Counted from the stretch's first letter, positions 1-8,789 are shown. The stretch: 31,643 nucleotides of DNA from CAZNHL01 sp964572965 (GCA_964572965.1 CAZNHL010000053.1:1-31643), one strand, 5' to 3'. A program made the numbers and translations. The notes: a model not told the origin generated them from the sequence alone.

Positions 1-588
1 AGACAAGAAAACATAGTTATTTTCTACGAAAATCAATGTTGGAAAAGTATCCATCAGAATTGTCTTAATATTTAACTAAGACAATCTCAAATTAATTAAG
101 TAATATGACAAAGGCAGAAAGATATTACACCGGGCTAAAAATTCAAATTGGGAGAAAATAGCACCGAACAGGATATCACTACAAACTCACAAGGCATGGG
201 TCTTGTTTTATTTTAAAAATAACTTTACAAAAGTCAATTCTCAACTTATTCTATAGATTTATTTAAAAATTATCACAAATACTATTGCATAGTATCAACG
301 AAGTAGTATATTTGTATATCAATTCTATAGGGATTTATTATTTATGGCTTACAAACTTATATTTTAAAAAATGGAGCCAATTTCTAAAACAAGTTTTTAC
401 TGTTGCTAAAAACAACATTTCTATAGCCTACAGACTGTATCCCCCCTTTTCAGTCCACAGCGAAAAAACTGCCACATAATAAATGTGCCGGTTTATCATA
501 CAATAAAATCAATTGTTTCCTTGATAATGGACAGTTGGATAAACTTACGTCTATCCTGTTACTCTCCAAAATTTAAACTTTATATCAA
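1..588. other. Left-edge region without a confident gene
   Basis: AT-rich stretch with no convincing complete gene. Two forward frames are open from the window edge to about base 70 and could be the 3' end of a gene outside the window, but neither is recognisable. A perfect 9-bp inverted repeat (59-67 with 77-85, ATTGTCTTA / TAAGACAAT) lies just where those frames end and may be a weak terminator. A 64-codon forward frame at 285-479 has no recognisable motif, and its first codon (TTG) lies inside a promoter-like sequence, so it is not called as a gene. Confidence 0.4.
285..314 (+). promoter_or_regulatory. Bacteroidetes-type promoter candidate
   Basis: TTG at 285-287, a 19-base spacer and TATATTTG at 307-314 match the Bacteroidetes sigma-A consensus TTG-N19..21-TAnnTTTG. 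The nearest downstream gene is the PstS-like protein at 589, which would leave an untranslated leader of about 265 bases. The promoter could instead serve a small RNA or peptide. No experimental support. Confidence 0.4.
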
Positions 589-1524
589 ATGAAAGCAAAG
601 CTATTATTCTTTGTCTTGGTGATGGGCGTATTCTCACTACAGGCACAAAACGGTAAAGTAATTATAACAGGTTCCCGTTTCACATATCCATTGCTTGAAA
701 AATGGATTGCCGAATTTTCTAAGACCAATCCTGATGTAGCATTCAGAATTATAGCGAGAGGAGGCCCGAATGTTGACAGCGCCAATGTGATTATTAACGC
801 ACACACACTTTCTCCGGAAGAAATTCGCCCTAACTACTCGATAATTAATATCGGTCGCTATGCATTGCTACCTGTTGCAAACAGCAAAAGCCCTCTGTTA
901 GCCGGATATGAAGAAAAAGGTATTAAACCGGCTGACTTCAAACAGCTTTTCTTCTATAAGCACGATGCGATTGAAGAGCACGAGAAGAAAAAGAAGAAAG
1001 ATAACGGAAGTTATAAACCAACTCTTTATACACGTGCCCAGATAGCTTGTGCTCCTACAACATTTGCACGTTACTACGGCTTTGAACAGGCGGACATTAT
1101 AGGCAAACCAATTGGCGGCGACGACAAACACCTGATTCAGGCAATTCAGAAAGACACCAATGGTTTAACTTACAATGTTCTTGGCCTTATATATGACTTA
1201 AAAACAAGAGCTGTCAAACCAGGACTTACAGTACTGCCTGTCGATCTGAACAACAATGGAAAGTTAGATGAGAATGAAAAAATCTACGCTTCACTTGACA
1301 ATCTGACCCAATACCTTGAGACTCAGAATAACCCTAAAATACCGATAGAATATGTAAACATTTCTATCCCTACAAATAAGACAGACGCCTCAGACAATAT
1401 AGACCGTTTTATTAAATGGGTACTTTCTGAAGGACAAAAATATAATCATGAATATGGTTTCCTTGATTTTGAAAGAGAAACACTTGCCAAACAAGTTGAA
1501 CTGCTGAATAAAGTAAATCATTAA
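589..1524 (+). CDS. PstS-like phosphate-type substrate-binding protein
   Basis: 311 residues with an N-terminal signal peptide (hydrophobic core at about residues 4-17, cleavage plausible after LQAQ), so it is probably periplasmic. The mature start 'KVIITGSRFTYPLLEKWIAE' is the typical opening of PstS/PBP-like-2 domains (beta strand, Gly-Ser-ligand loop, helix with W and E), and the 'TDASDNIDRFIKWVLSEGQ' region near the C-terminus is also typical of this family. Residues 219-230 (D-L-N-N-N-G-K-L-D-E-N-E) form a perfect EF-hand-type Ca2+ loop. A lysine-rich stretch lies near residues 133-137. There are no permease or ATPase genes next to it, so it is not part of a complete pst operon here. Such orphan proteins in Bacteroidota often accompany TonB-dependent uptake, but none is visible. 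The ligand is therefore uncertain; phosphate is inferred from the family only. Confidence 0.8.
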   Translation: MKAKLLFFVLVMGVFSLQAQNGKVIITGSRFTYPLLEKWIAEFSKTNPDVAFRIIARGGPNVDSANVIINAHTLSPEEIRPNYSIINIGRYALLPVANSKSPLLAGYEEKGIKPADFKQLFFYKHDAIEEHEKKKKKDNGSYKPTLYTRAQIACAPTTFARYYGFEQADIIGKPIGGDDKHLIQAIQKDTNGLTYNVLGLIYDLKTRAVKPGLTVLPVDLNNNGKLDENEKIYASLDNLTQYLETQNNPKIPIEYVNISIPTNKTDASDNIDRFIKWVLSEGQKYNHEYGFLDFERETLAKQVELLNKVNH

Positions 1525-2008
1525 GAGCTTGGTGGAATCAATAGCCATGTAAATGGTTACTTCTCCGAAGAAGAAGGGGATCCGAAGAGAAGGGGTTCCA
1601 CCAAAAACTTCAAAAGGAACAATAAGTTCCAAAACATCCGGTGACGAGTAAAGATGCCAGTCAGAAATTAAATCCATAGTTCCGTCTGGCATACTCTCAC
1701 CATTGTTTATCCCAAGAGAATTTCTGTTTCTCTTCATCTTTTTATACAATCTTATTTTTATGGCGACCACAACCTATTTCATTAATACAATTCCGTCTAT
1801 GCCACACGGATTTGTTAACTCTAGTTCTATGAACGGCAGTGTTTTTCATGGAAGCGGTTATAAAAATGGCATTAAACTTTTACCCTACTTTATTTGTAGC
1901 GGCTCATTTGGCAGCAAAAAAGTTAGTCCATAATCTCAAACGTAAAGAGTTACCAAAGTATCCTTTACCTAAAACACAATTGATAATTCACAGGTAAAAT
2001 TGTTGTAA
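1525..2008. other. 484-bp spacer, possible gene remnant
   Basis: No confident gene. A minus-strand frame (up to 126 codons, 1390-1770) continues into the 3' end of the upstream gene and has no start or motif I can trust. A plus-strand frame at 1703-1933 opens with TTG and ends in composition that does not look coding. The G-rich, less AT-rich block at about 1555-1620 differs from the rest of the spacer and could be decayed coding sequence. No terminator hairpin was recognised. Confidence 0.35.
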
Positions 2009-3628
2009 ATGAAAAGAAGAACGAAAATTATTAGTATTGCATTGATGATAATAACACTTACCCTTCTTGGAGTTTACTTATCTCAGCCGATACAACCCGG
2101 CGACAATCCTGTTGAAAATGACACTGCACTACAGAAAGGGAAAGAAGCATACCTTAAAAATCCGGGAAACAGTCAAACAAAAAAACCAAACATAATTATT
2201 TTGTTTGCAGACGACCTGGGCAGGTTTGACATTTCTCTTTACGATAATAAATCAGTTCCGACTCCAAACATTGATTCTCTGGCAAACCAGGGGACAACTT
2301 TTACAAGTGGCTATACCAGTGCTCCTATTTGCAGTCCCTCACGTGCAGGACTCATTACAGGTCGTTATCAGGAACGTTTTGGCTACGAGGCACAACCGTC
2401 GCTACGTTACCCTAAAAACAAACTTGAGCTGTTTGTCTTTGATAATTTCATAAAAACAGGAGCTTGGAAAGTCAATAAATTACCTTCCTATCCGAATGCG
2501 TCGGAAATAAAGCAACAGGGTATTCCAACATCGGAAATTACTTTTGGAGAATTGTTCAAAGCAAACGGCTACAAAACTGCTGTAATAGGAAAATGGCATC
2601 TTGGTTTTGAGGAACCATTCCACCCGAACAAAAGAGGTTTCGACTACTATTACGGCTTCTATCAGTCACACTCAATGTTTGCTGCGGAAAGCGATACAGT
2701 TAATATCATAAACCATCATCACAGCGATTTCACAGACAAATTTATCTGGGGCGACGGTACAAGAAAAGGTCCGACTGCATTGTACAGGAACGAAAACATT
2801 ATAGAGGAGAAAGAGTATATCACCGACAAATTCGGCAGCGAAGCAGTACAATTTATTGAGCAGAACAAAGACAATCCATTCTTTCTGTATGTACCGTTTA
2901 ATGCGCCACATACACCTTTCCAGGCAAAAAAAGCCGACTACAACTTATTCAAAGACGAACAGGACATTAACAAACGTACTTACTATGCGATGATCAAGTC
3001 GCTGGATGATGCGATCGGGCAAATAACTGCTAAAGTGAGTGAACTCGGAATCGAAGAGAATACTATTATTTACTTCCTTAGCGATAATGGTGGTGCTGCT
3101 TATACACTTGCGACTGATAATGCTCCTTTGAAAGGAGGAAAATTTTCTCACTTTGAAGGCGGTATCAACATTCCTTTTGCAGTCAAATGGAAAGGTCATA
3201 TCCCTGCCGGACAAATTTATGACCAGCCTGTTATTTCTCTGGACATTTTTGCCACATCGGCAGCTGCAGCCGGTATTGCTTTACCTGCCGACAGAACTTA
3301 CGATGGTGTAAACCTGATCCCATTCCTTAACAAACAAACACAGGAAGTACCACATAAAGCTTTATTCTGGCGTGCTGGAAGAAATAAAGCCATAAGAAAA
3401 GGCGACTGGAAACTGATTGTGAGTGAAATAGACAAAAAGACATATCTGTATAACCTTAAGCAAGATCCATCTGAAAAAAATAATCTTACCGGTACGGAAA
3501 AAGCAAAACTAAACGAATTAAGCCACGATCTCTCTAACTGGGAAAAAACATTGACCAAACCCAAATGGCCAAGCTTCACTCATTACGAGTTTGAGTTCGA
3601 AGACGGCAAGTACAACGTCGACTTATAA
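2009..3628 (+). CDS. Type I (Cys-type) sulfatase, exported
   Basis: 539-residue alkaline-phosphatase-superfamily sulfatase that should hydrolyse sulfate esters after conversion of its active-site Cys to formylglycine. The N-terminus (MKRRTK then a hydrophobic run to about residue 24) is a signal peptide or membrane anchor. Metal ligands D68-D69 sit in 'LFADDLG', the modification motif C108-S-P-S-R112 is intact, 'GKWHLG' gives K195 and H197, 'SDNGG' gives D359-N360, and K375 lies in 'KGGK'. All core catalytic positions are therefore present. Length fits the family. It is followed after 9 bases by a beta-propeller gene and then by a sterol-desaturase-like gene, suggesting an operon. The natural substrate cannot be read from sequence; candidates are sulfated polysaccharides or small sulfate esters. 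No formylglycine-generating maturase is seen in the window. Confidence 0.93.
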   Translation: MKRRTKIISIALMIITLTLLGVYLSQPIQPGDNPVENDTALQKGKEAYLKNPGNSQTKKPNIIILFADDLGRFDISLYDNKSVPTPNIDSLANQGTTFTSGYTSAPICSPSRAGLITGRYQERFGYEAQPSLRYPKNKLELFVFDNFIKTGAWKVNKLPSYPNASEIKQQGIPTSEITFGELFKANGYKTAVIGKWHLGFEEPFHPNKRGFDYYYGFYQSHSMFAAESDTVNIINHHHSDFTDKFIWGDGTRKGPTALYRNENIIEEKEYITDKFGSEAVQFIEQNKDNPFFLYVPFNAPHTPFQAKKADYNLFKDEQDINKRTYYAMIKSLDDAIGQITAKVSELGIEENTIIYFLSDNGGAAYTLATDNAPLKGGKFSHFEGGINIPFAVKWKGHIPAGQIYDQPVISLDIFATSAAAAGIALPADRTYDGVNLIPFLNKQTQEVPHKALFWRAGRNKAIRKGDWKLIVSEIDKKTYLYNLKQDPSEKNNLTGTEKAKLNELSHDLSNWEKTLTKPKWPSFTHYEFEFEDGKYNVDL

Positions 3629-3637
3629 GAAATAAAC

Positions 3638-4498
3638 ATGAGATACTTTACTTCCTCTTTAATCATAAGTTTAGCTTTAACGGTAATAACAAATTATGCT
3701 AAAGCCCCAAAAGATCAGGCAAACCTCAGCCTGCAAAAGGTCTGGGAAACAGAGGCTGTTTTACAAACACCAGAGTCTGTCATTTATGATGCGAAGAACA
3801 AAATCTTATATGTAAGCAACATCAACGGAGATGCTAAGACCAAAGACGGTAATGGTTTTATCTCCAAGTTGACTACAGACGGAAAAGTAGAAATACTGGA
3901 GTGGATCACCGGTCTGGATGCACCAAAAGGATTAGGAATTTTCAATCAGAAACTATACATCGCAGACCTTACCAATATCATCGTTGCTGATATAGTCTCC
4001 GGCAAAATTGAAAACCGCATTGCTGTTGAAGGTGCAGTATTTCTGAATGACATTACTGTAAACAATTACGGTGAAGTTTATATCACAGATTCCGGCAATA
4101 AAAAAGTTTACCTTCTAAAAAACAATCAGGTAAGCGTTTGGCTGGACAAGCCTGAATTAGAAAAACCGAATGGTATTCTGGCAAAGAATAAAGACATATT
4201 TCTGTTGGATATGACAAAGGGAAATCTTTATGAAATAAAAGATAAACAACAAATATTAAACCCAAAAGCACAAACATTAGCCTTTGGCGACGGAATTGTC
4301 GAAATTGGTAAGGATGAATTTATCGTCTCTAACTGGAACGGACAAATTTATCACCTGAACAAAGGAGTTGTGACCACTGTTCTTGATACCAAAGAACAAA
4401 AGAAAAATGCAGCTGATATCTGGTATATAGCCGACCAGAAACTACTGCTTGTACCTACTTTCTTTGGCAATACTGTAAGTGCTTATAAGCTTCAGTAA
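3638..4498 (+). CDS. SMP-30/gluconolactonase-like beta-propeller protein, exported
   Basis: 286 residues, with a signal peptide (MRYFTSSLIISLALTVITNYAKA) followed by repeated beta-propeller blades of the SMP-30/LRE/NHL kind: 'TPESVIYDAKNKILYVSN', 'DAPKGLGIFNQKLYIAD', 'FLNDITVNNYGEVYITDS', 'KPNGILAKNKDIFLLD', 'FGDGIVEIGKDEFIVSNW'. The acidic and Asn positions expected for metal binding in SMP-30 enzymes (N in LND and PNG turns, D in ITDSG) are present, so a lactonase or esterase role is possible, but many relatives are of unknown function. It begins 9 bases after the sulfatase stop, which suggests co-transcription and a shared periplasmic substrate. Substrate unknown. Confidence 0.82.
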   Translation: MRYFTSSLIISLALTVITNYAKAPKDQANLSLQKVWETEAVLQTPESVIYDAKNKILYVSNINGDAKTKDGNGFISKLTTDGKVEILEWITGLDAPKGLGIFNQKLYIADLTNIIVADIVSGKIENRIAVEGAVFLNDITVNNYGEVYITDSGNKKVYLLKNNQVSVWLDKPELEKPNGILAKNKDIFLLDMTKGNLYEIKDKQQILNPKAQTLAFGDGIVEIGKDEFIVSNWNGQIYHLNKGVVTTVLDTKEQKKNAADIWYIADQKLLLVPTFFGNTVSAYKLQ

Positions 4499-4547
4499 AA
4501 AGCCGGAGGTATAAAAATACTTTTTAACACATTAAACTTTAAAACAT

Positions 4548-5747
4548 ATGGAAAGCATCGCCTTAGCTTTACCTGTCTTACTGCTTTTTATTTGGTTAGA
4601 ATACTATGTTTCAAAGAAAAAGCAAAAGAACTATTATAAGTTCAACGACTCTATTACCAATTTCAGTATCGCAATTCTCGACAGAATTACCGGCATGCTG
4701 TTCGTTAGTTTTTTCTTTCTGATTTACGATTTCACCCAAAAAAAATTCGGAATCTTCGAAATTACAGGCACGTGGTATAACTGGCTTATACTCTTCTTCC
4801 TTGTCGATTTCCTATGGTACTGGTATCACCGAAGCAGCCACGAAATCAATGTATTCTGGGCTGTCCATGTAGTACACCACTCCAGCGACGAGTTTAACCT
4901 TGTTGTAGGAACGCGGATCACACTATTACAGTCATTGGTAAGATTAATTTTCTGGATCCTTCTCCCACTATTAGGATTTCCGGCTCCTATGATTATGCTC
5001 ATACTGCTTATTCAGGGTGTATATCCATTCTTTGTACATACCCGCTTTATCGGCAAACTTGGTATTCTTGAATCATTCCTTGTAACACCATCACATCACC
5101 GCGTTCACCATGGCAGCAACGAGAGCTACATTGATAAGAACTATGGAGGTGTACTCATTATCTGGGATCGCCTGTTTGGTACTTTTGCAGAAGAAACCGA
5201 AGAAGTAAAATATGGAATTACCAAGCCGTTAACCACAACAAGCCTGCTCTGGCATATTTTCCATTTCATCCTTGAACTTTACTATTCAGTAAAAATTACC
5301 AAAGGCTTCATTAATAAAATCAAAATTCTTTTTGGAGGCCCGGAATTAATTGACCCCACCCTAAGACCTAAACTTGAGCAGAGATTTCTGAGTAAGAAAT
5401 ATAATTTTCCTATATCAAAAGCTTTTAAACGATATGTGATCTGGCAAATTGGTGTAAGTGTTGTTGCCCTGTTAGCCCTGCTCTACTTCTTCAATGATAT
5501 CCCAAACCCATATCTCCTTGTCTTCTCACTGGTTGTAGTATTAACCCTTGTTAACTGCGGAGCCATACTGGAACAAAAAAGATGGATCTTTCACCTGGAA
5601 TACGCCAGAGGGATTTCTCTTTTAGCGCTTTCAATGTATACCTGGCAGGATACCATCGTTTGGGGCTCGTTAACCATGATCTTCATCCTGAGTATTCTTG
5701 GTTTTGAGGACATGCGCAAGTATTACTTCAGACAGTTGGTTGCTTAA
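4548..5747 (+). CDS. Sterol desaturase / fatty acid hydroxylase family membrane protein
   Basis: 399-residue integral membrane protein with the three-histidine-box diiron signature of the fatty acid hydroxylase superfamily: H94-R-S-S-H98-E, H107-V-V-H110-H111, and H183-H184-R-V-H187-H188. It is embedded in several hydrophobic segments (about 4-18, 50-64, 78-92, 120-160). The hydroxylase core occupies roughly residues 1-250. The C-terminal part (about 300-390) adds four or so extra hydrophobic helices, an arrangement reminiscent of alkylglycerol monooxygenase (TMEM195)-like proteins rather than minimal sterol desaturases. Expected chemistry is O2-dependent hydroxylation or desaturation of a lipid at the inner membrane. 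It lies 49 bases after the propeller gene and ends at a strong inverted repeat. Substrate unknown; sterol use is not implied. Confidence 0.88.
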   Translation: MESIALALPVLLLFIWLEYYVSKKKQKNYYKFNDSITNFSIAILDRITGMLFVSFFFLIYDFTQKKFGIFEITGTWYNWLILFFLVDFLWYWYHRSSHEINVFWAVHVVHHSSDEFNLVVGTRITLLQSLVRLIFWILLPLLGFPAPMIMLILLIQGVYPFFVHTRFIGKLGILESFLVTPSHHRVHHGSNESYIDKNYGGVLIIWDRLFGTFAEETEEVKYGITKPLTTTSLLWHIFHFILELYYSVKITKGFINKIKILFGGPELIDPTLRPKLEQRFLSKKYNFPISKAFKRYVIWQIGVSVVALLALLYFFNDIPNPYLLVFSLVVVLTLVNCGAILEQKRWIFHLEYARGISLLALSMYTWQDTIVWGSLTMIFILSILGFEDMRKYYFRQLVA

Positions 5748-5750
5748 AAT

Positions 5751-5795
5751 GTGTTTAGGTGTTATAGGTACTTTAAAACTATAACACATAAACAC
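5751..5795. terminator. Bidirectional hairpin between convergent genes
   Basis: 17-bp stem with one mismatch (5751-5767 with 5779-5795, GTGTTTAGGTGTTATAG against CTATAACACATAAACAC) and an 11-base loop. It lies between the hydroxylase gene (+) and a minus-strand gene, so it can terminate both. The composition is low-GC, with no clean T tract. Confidence 0.55.
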
Positions 5796-5817
5796 TTAAA
5801 TACCTAAAAATTAACAC

Positions 5818-6216
5818 TTACGCACTTTTACGAACCACTTTATAATGCTCAAAGGCCAACAGTCCTGCAACTATCAATACTACAAATAAAAGAGAAATCT
5901 GAGATGGGTTTTTCTCTTTACCTAATACCTCTCCTGCCAGATGTGATGCATGAGCCAGAAAGTAAAGTACACTGATTACCAAAAGCGTAATATTCATCCA
6001 ACGCTTCTCTACATACAAAATCAGCAATATCCATACAATTGGTAAATGATAGAAAAGTGTCCTTATAACGATCAGGCTCACCGGCTCTACGCCATTTGAT
6101 CCGGGTTTGACGATATCTATACCATAAAATATCCCGCTTATGTGGTAATTAAAATGCAGGATCATTCCTATAACTGTAAGTCCCCAGAGAGCAACAAGTT
6201 TATTGTTATTATTCAT
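5818..6216 (-). CDS. Four-helix membrane protein of unknown function
   Basis: 132 residues; I do not recognise the family. Four hydrophobic segments are clear (about 7-26, 48-69, 73-95, 106-126) with short loops, a His-containing first helix ('ILHFNYHI') and the helix-3 sequence 'LAHASHLAG'. The C-terminus is basic (HYKVVRKSA), consistent with a cytoplasmic tail. It is transcribed toward the hydroxylase gene and separated from the lipoprotein gene behind it by a good terminator, so it is probably a single-gene unit. The repeated membrane histidines could bind a metal or heme, but this is only a suggestion. Confidence 0.65.
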   Translation of the reverse strand: MNNNNKLVALWGLTVIGMILHFNYHISGIFYGIDIVKPGSNGVEPVSLIVIRTLFYHLPIVWILLILYVEKRWMNITLLVISVLYFLAHASHLAGEVLGKEKNPSQISLLFVVLIVAGLLAFEHYKVVRKSA

Positions 6217-6286
6217 TTTAAGTTAATGTTTGAATTGCTGAAAATTAAAACACTAAAACTAACAAGTATTTTCTGATAAAACAGGT

Positions 6287-6322
6287 AAAAAAGCTCTCCC
6301 GGAAACCGAAAGAGCTTTTTTT
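6287..6322 (-). terminator. Intrinsic terminator of the lipoprotein gene
   Basis: Read on the minus strand: AAAAAAGCTCTTTCGG, a three-base loop, then CCGGGAGAGCTTTTTT (12-bp stem with two G-U pairs, closed by A/T runs). It sits 18 bases past the stop of the minus-strand lipoprotein gene. Confidence 0.8.
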
Positions 6323-6340
6323 AATAAAGTACCAAAATGT

Positions 6341-7372
6341 TTAATAAATGCCTTTGTAAGGATTGTAAACATAGTTCAGGTCAATAGCACCGAAATTCTT
6401 GAAGTAGATATTTGCTAAACGAGCCGGATCAGTAGCCAGTTCACCCACCCCAGGCAAGTCGTCTTTATCATCCCAGCCCCATGGGGTATGAGCACCGCCG
6501 GAACCGACAGTCCTCAGGAATGCCCTGCCATTATCTTTAAATGATTCAGCATTAAAGCGTCTTGCCCAGAAACCATTTGTTTCGAAGATGTCTACCAATT
6601 TGTATTTTACATCTCTGTCATCGTTACCGGACGGACTTTCTGCCGTATTCATTGTAGGGAAATATTTTAACCCATCACCTATCAGTTTGTAATAAGGCCA
6701 TGCTTTCAATCCATGACCTTTTGACTCCTGTGCTGTAACAGGGTGTAACCGGCCATTATAGTTTTCCATCTGTAAGGTACCATCAATTGTTTCCTGATTG
6801 CTTTTCAACGGGCTTCCCGAAGGAACAAATGAAAAGAAATCTGAATGGGCTACCGTTACAATCCCCTGTAACTCACCGTAACCGCTATTTGCTGTGCTTT
6901 TTTTTACGATAGCCAGTAATCCTTCAAGGTCATTTTCATGATAGTCAATGTTAGCAAAACATACATTAGCCCAGTCTCTCGGATGGAAAAAAGCATAAAT
7001 AATATAAAAATGCGTACCTGTTTCTACTACTGAATAATAACTGTGAGCTTTAGGGCTATACCCTTTTGAAGGCTCAATATTGTTCCAGTTATTGGATGTC
7101 ACCCAGTCATTGTCAAAATTGATGCTTGTAATATAATCCCCTCTTCCATTCATTGAGCCGCAACCGGCATTGTCAACATCCTGGTAGTGTACCGGAGCCC
7201 AGCGTAAGGCCAGTTCCTGATAATAGGCATTACTCATGTGTACATCACTTATAACAGTAGAATTAGCTATTGGTTTTACCGCTTCAACAGAGTTATCGGA
7301 CTTACAGCCGTTGAGTATAATGAGCACTGATAAAATAGCGCCTGTGAAACATAATTTAATTTTCTTATTCAT
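6341..7372 (-). CDS. Lipoprotein with Vps62/NPP1-like features
   Basis: 343 residues. The N-terminus ends in a lipobox (I-L-N-G-C23), so it is a probable lipoprotein. Two stretches resemble the Vps62/necrosis-inducing (NPP1) superfamily: 'LALRWAPVHYQD' near residues 55-66, like the opening strand of Vps62 domains, and 'YHENDLEG' at 144-151, which has the His-x-x-Asp-x-Glu pattern (H145, D148, E150) seen in the metal-binding GHRHDWE motif of NPP1 proteins. The C-terminal third is rich in Gly/Trp/Asp ('GGAHTPWGWDDKDD'). A function cannot be stated: NPP1 proteins bind membrane lipids, but this protein is divergent. It is divergently transcribed from the DUF4421-like gene and followed by its own terminator. 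Confidence 0.7.
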   Translation of the reverse strand: MNKKIKLCFTGAILSVLIILNGCKSDNSVEAVKPIANSTVISDVHMSNAYYQELALRWAPVHYQDVDNAGCGSMNGRGDYITSINFDNDWVTSNNWNNIEPSKGYSPKAHSYYSVVETGTHFYIIYAFFHPRDWANVCFANIDYHENDLEGLLAIVKKSTANSGYGELQGIVTVAHSDFFSFVPSGSPLKSNQETIDGTLQMENYNGRLHPVTAQESKGHGLKAWPYYKLIGDGLKYFPTMNTAESPSGNDDRDVKYKLVDIFETNGFWARRFNAESFKDNGRAFLRTVGSGGAHTPWGWDDKDDLPGVGELATDPARLANIYFKNFGAIDLNYVYNPYKGIY

Positions 7373-7398
7373 GGAATAAATAGCAGATATTGGTTTCT

Positions 7399-7406
7399 CA
7401 AACCTA
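7399..7406 (-). promoter_or_regulatory. -7 element of the lipoprotein gene
   Basis: TAGGTTTG on the minus strand matches TAnnTTTG and lies 27 bases before the ATG, a usual distance. No well-spaced TTG element was found, so this is moderate support only. Confidence 0.35.
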
Positions 7407-7536
7407 CATCACAACTATTACCCGCTGATGATCAGAACAATATCATAAATTTACCAAATTGAGTATTTACTGGTCTTTCATTATTATATTATAAAGTAAG
7501 GTTGCCGATGTTTAATTTCTATTTACAGATACCTTC

Positions 7537-7567
7537 TTGGCTTATTGTTATAAGTATTATATATTCG
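7537..7567 (+). promoter_or_regulatory. Promoter candidate of the DUF4421-like gene
   Basis: TTG (7537-7539), 20 bases, then TATATTCG (7560-7567), one base off TAnnTTTG. It is located about 43 bases before the preferred ATG at 7611. Confidence 0.35.
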
Positions 7568-7610
7568 GGATTGTAAAAACAGAATTGTTTCATAGTCCTT
7601 GCAAAAACGG

Positions 7611-8729
7611 ATGAACGGAAGATTTTTTAAAATAGTACTGGCTTTAATATTATCGTCATTTTTATGTAAAGCCCAACAAGATAGCCTGTCTCCCAAAACA
7701 GACTCGACCAGATTCCAAAAACTGGAAAAAACTTATCGGCATATGTATTATAAATTTTACGGACGTTATTTTGGCGGACCTCCTAAAAAATTTGCTGATA
7801 CCAATTATATCAGAAAATATCCTGAATACATTGTTTTGTCAACGGCCTTGGGTGTTCCGGTTATCTCATACTCTGTCTCCTCTCCGAGTGGCACTAATAC
7901 CACAGAATACCGCGCCAGCCTCTCTCCTGTTGTAGGTTTAAGAGTCGGTTACAAGTATTTATCTTTGGGTTTTAATGTAAAACTCCCGGGGCAGCAACCG
8001 GGCTATACCAACACAAGCTATGCTTCACTCAGCTTTAGAATCCAAAGTAACCGGTTCAATCAGTCCTTTCTGGTGTCTGTATTAAAAGGAGTTACTGATG
8101 TTAACTCCAGTGATGGATCAACTGCTACTTATATAAAACGTGATGACATCCAGGCAGTCAACCTATCTTATGGCTTTGTATGGAATTTAGCATGGAAAAA
8201 ATATACATACGTAGGCCCACGTACTTATTCTCAGCGACAAATGAAATCTAAAGGCGGTTTTTTAGTTAAAACCGGCATCTGGTTACAAGCTATCCACGGT
8301 GATTCTGCAATTCTTAACCCTTCTGAACAGCCATACTATACTACTTTCAGAAATGTTACCGGAATTTCAGCTTTATCAATGCCCGTGGCTCCCGGCATGG
8401 GCGGTAATCTTGTCTTTCTTAAAAAATTCTATCTGTCATCGGTGTTTTTCCTCGGACCCAACTTTAGTTACTACGCCTATCAGAGATCAAAAGACGAAGA
8501 CTACATTCGCGATTTTAGTGTCCAGTTCCTTGGCTCTCTGGATATTGGCTTTGGTTATCAGACAGAACGTTTTTTTGCAGGTTTGCATTACGATTATCAA
8601 TACCTGAGTGCCAGAATAACCGATGCTGTCATACAATTCAACAGTGGTTACTTAGGTTTGACGGTTGGTTGCCGTATAGGTACACCCAAGGTTATGAGAG
8701 ATATTTATAACAGGATATTTCCTTATTGA
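7611..8729 (+). CDS. DUF4421-like outer-membrane beta-barrel protein
   Basis: 372 residues from the ATG at 7611. A TTG four codons upstream (7599) also keeps the frame open, but the ATG gives a cleaner signal peptide (MNGRFFKIVLALILSSFLCKAQ). After a charged linker ('FQKLEKTYRHMYYKFYGRYFGG') the protein is dominated by alternating hydrophobic/polar strands with aromatic ends ('VGLRVGYKYLSLGFNVKL', 'QAVNLSYGFVWNLAW', 'FFAGLHYDYQYLS', 'GYLGLTVGCRIG'), typical of a small beta-barrel. It resembles DUF4421 proteins of Bacteroidota, though this assignment is by eye. Role unknown. It ends close to a terminator and has its own upstream promoter candidate, so it is probably monocistronic. Confidence 0.65.
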   Translation: MNGRFFKIVLALILSSFLCKAQQDSLSPKTDSTRFQKLEKTYRHMYYKFYGRYFGGPPKKFADTNYIRKYPEYIVLSTALGVPVISYSVSSPSGTNTTEYRASLSPVVGLRVGYKYLSLGFNVKLPGQQPGYTNTSYASLSFRIQSNRFNQSFLVSVLKGVTDVNSSDGSTATYIKRDDIQAVNLSYGFVWNLAWKKYTYVGPRTYSQRQMKSKGGFLVKTGIWLQAIHGDSAILNPSEQPYYTTFRNVTGISALSMPVAPGMGGNLVFLKKFYLSSVFFLGPNFSYYAYQRSKDEDYIRDFSVQFLGSLDIGFGYQTERFFAGLHYDYQYLSARITDAVIQFNSGYLGLTVGCRIGTPKVMRDIYNRIFPY

Positions 8730-8753
8730 TTAGAAACTATTGTCACTAATAAA

Positions 8754-8789
8754 AAAAGCCGTCCCGCAATACTGCAGAACGACTTTTCT
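8754..8789. terminator. Hairpin terminator between convergent genes
   Basis: Imperfect 14-bp stem (8754-8767 with 8774-8787; mismatches at three positions) flanked by an A run on the left and TTTTCTT on the right. It serves the DUF4421-like gene (+) and possibly the small lipoprotein gene (-). Confidence 0.6.

Noticed and set aside
285..479. 64-codon frame near the left end
   Set aside because: Starts with TTG inside a promoter-like element, no motif, AT-rich composition as in the flanking non-coding DNA.
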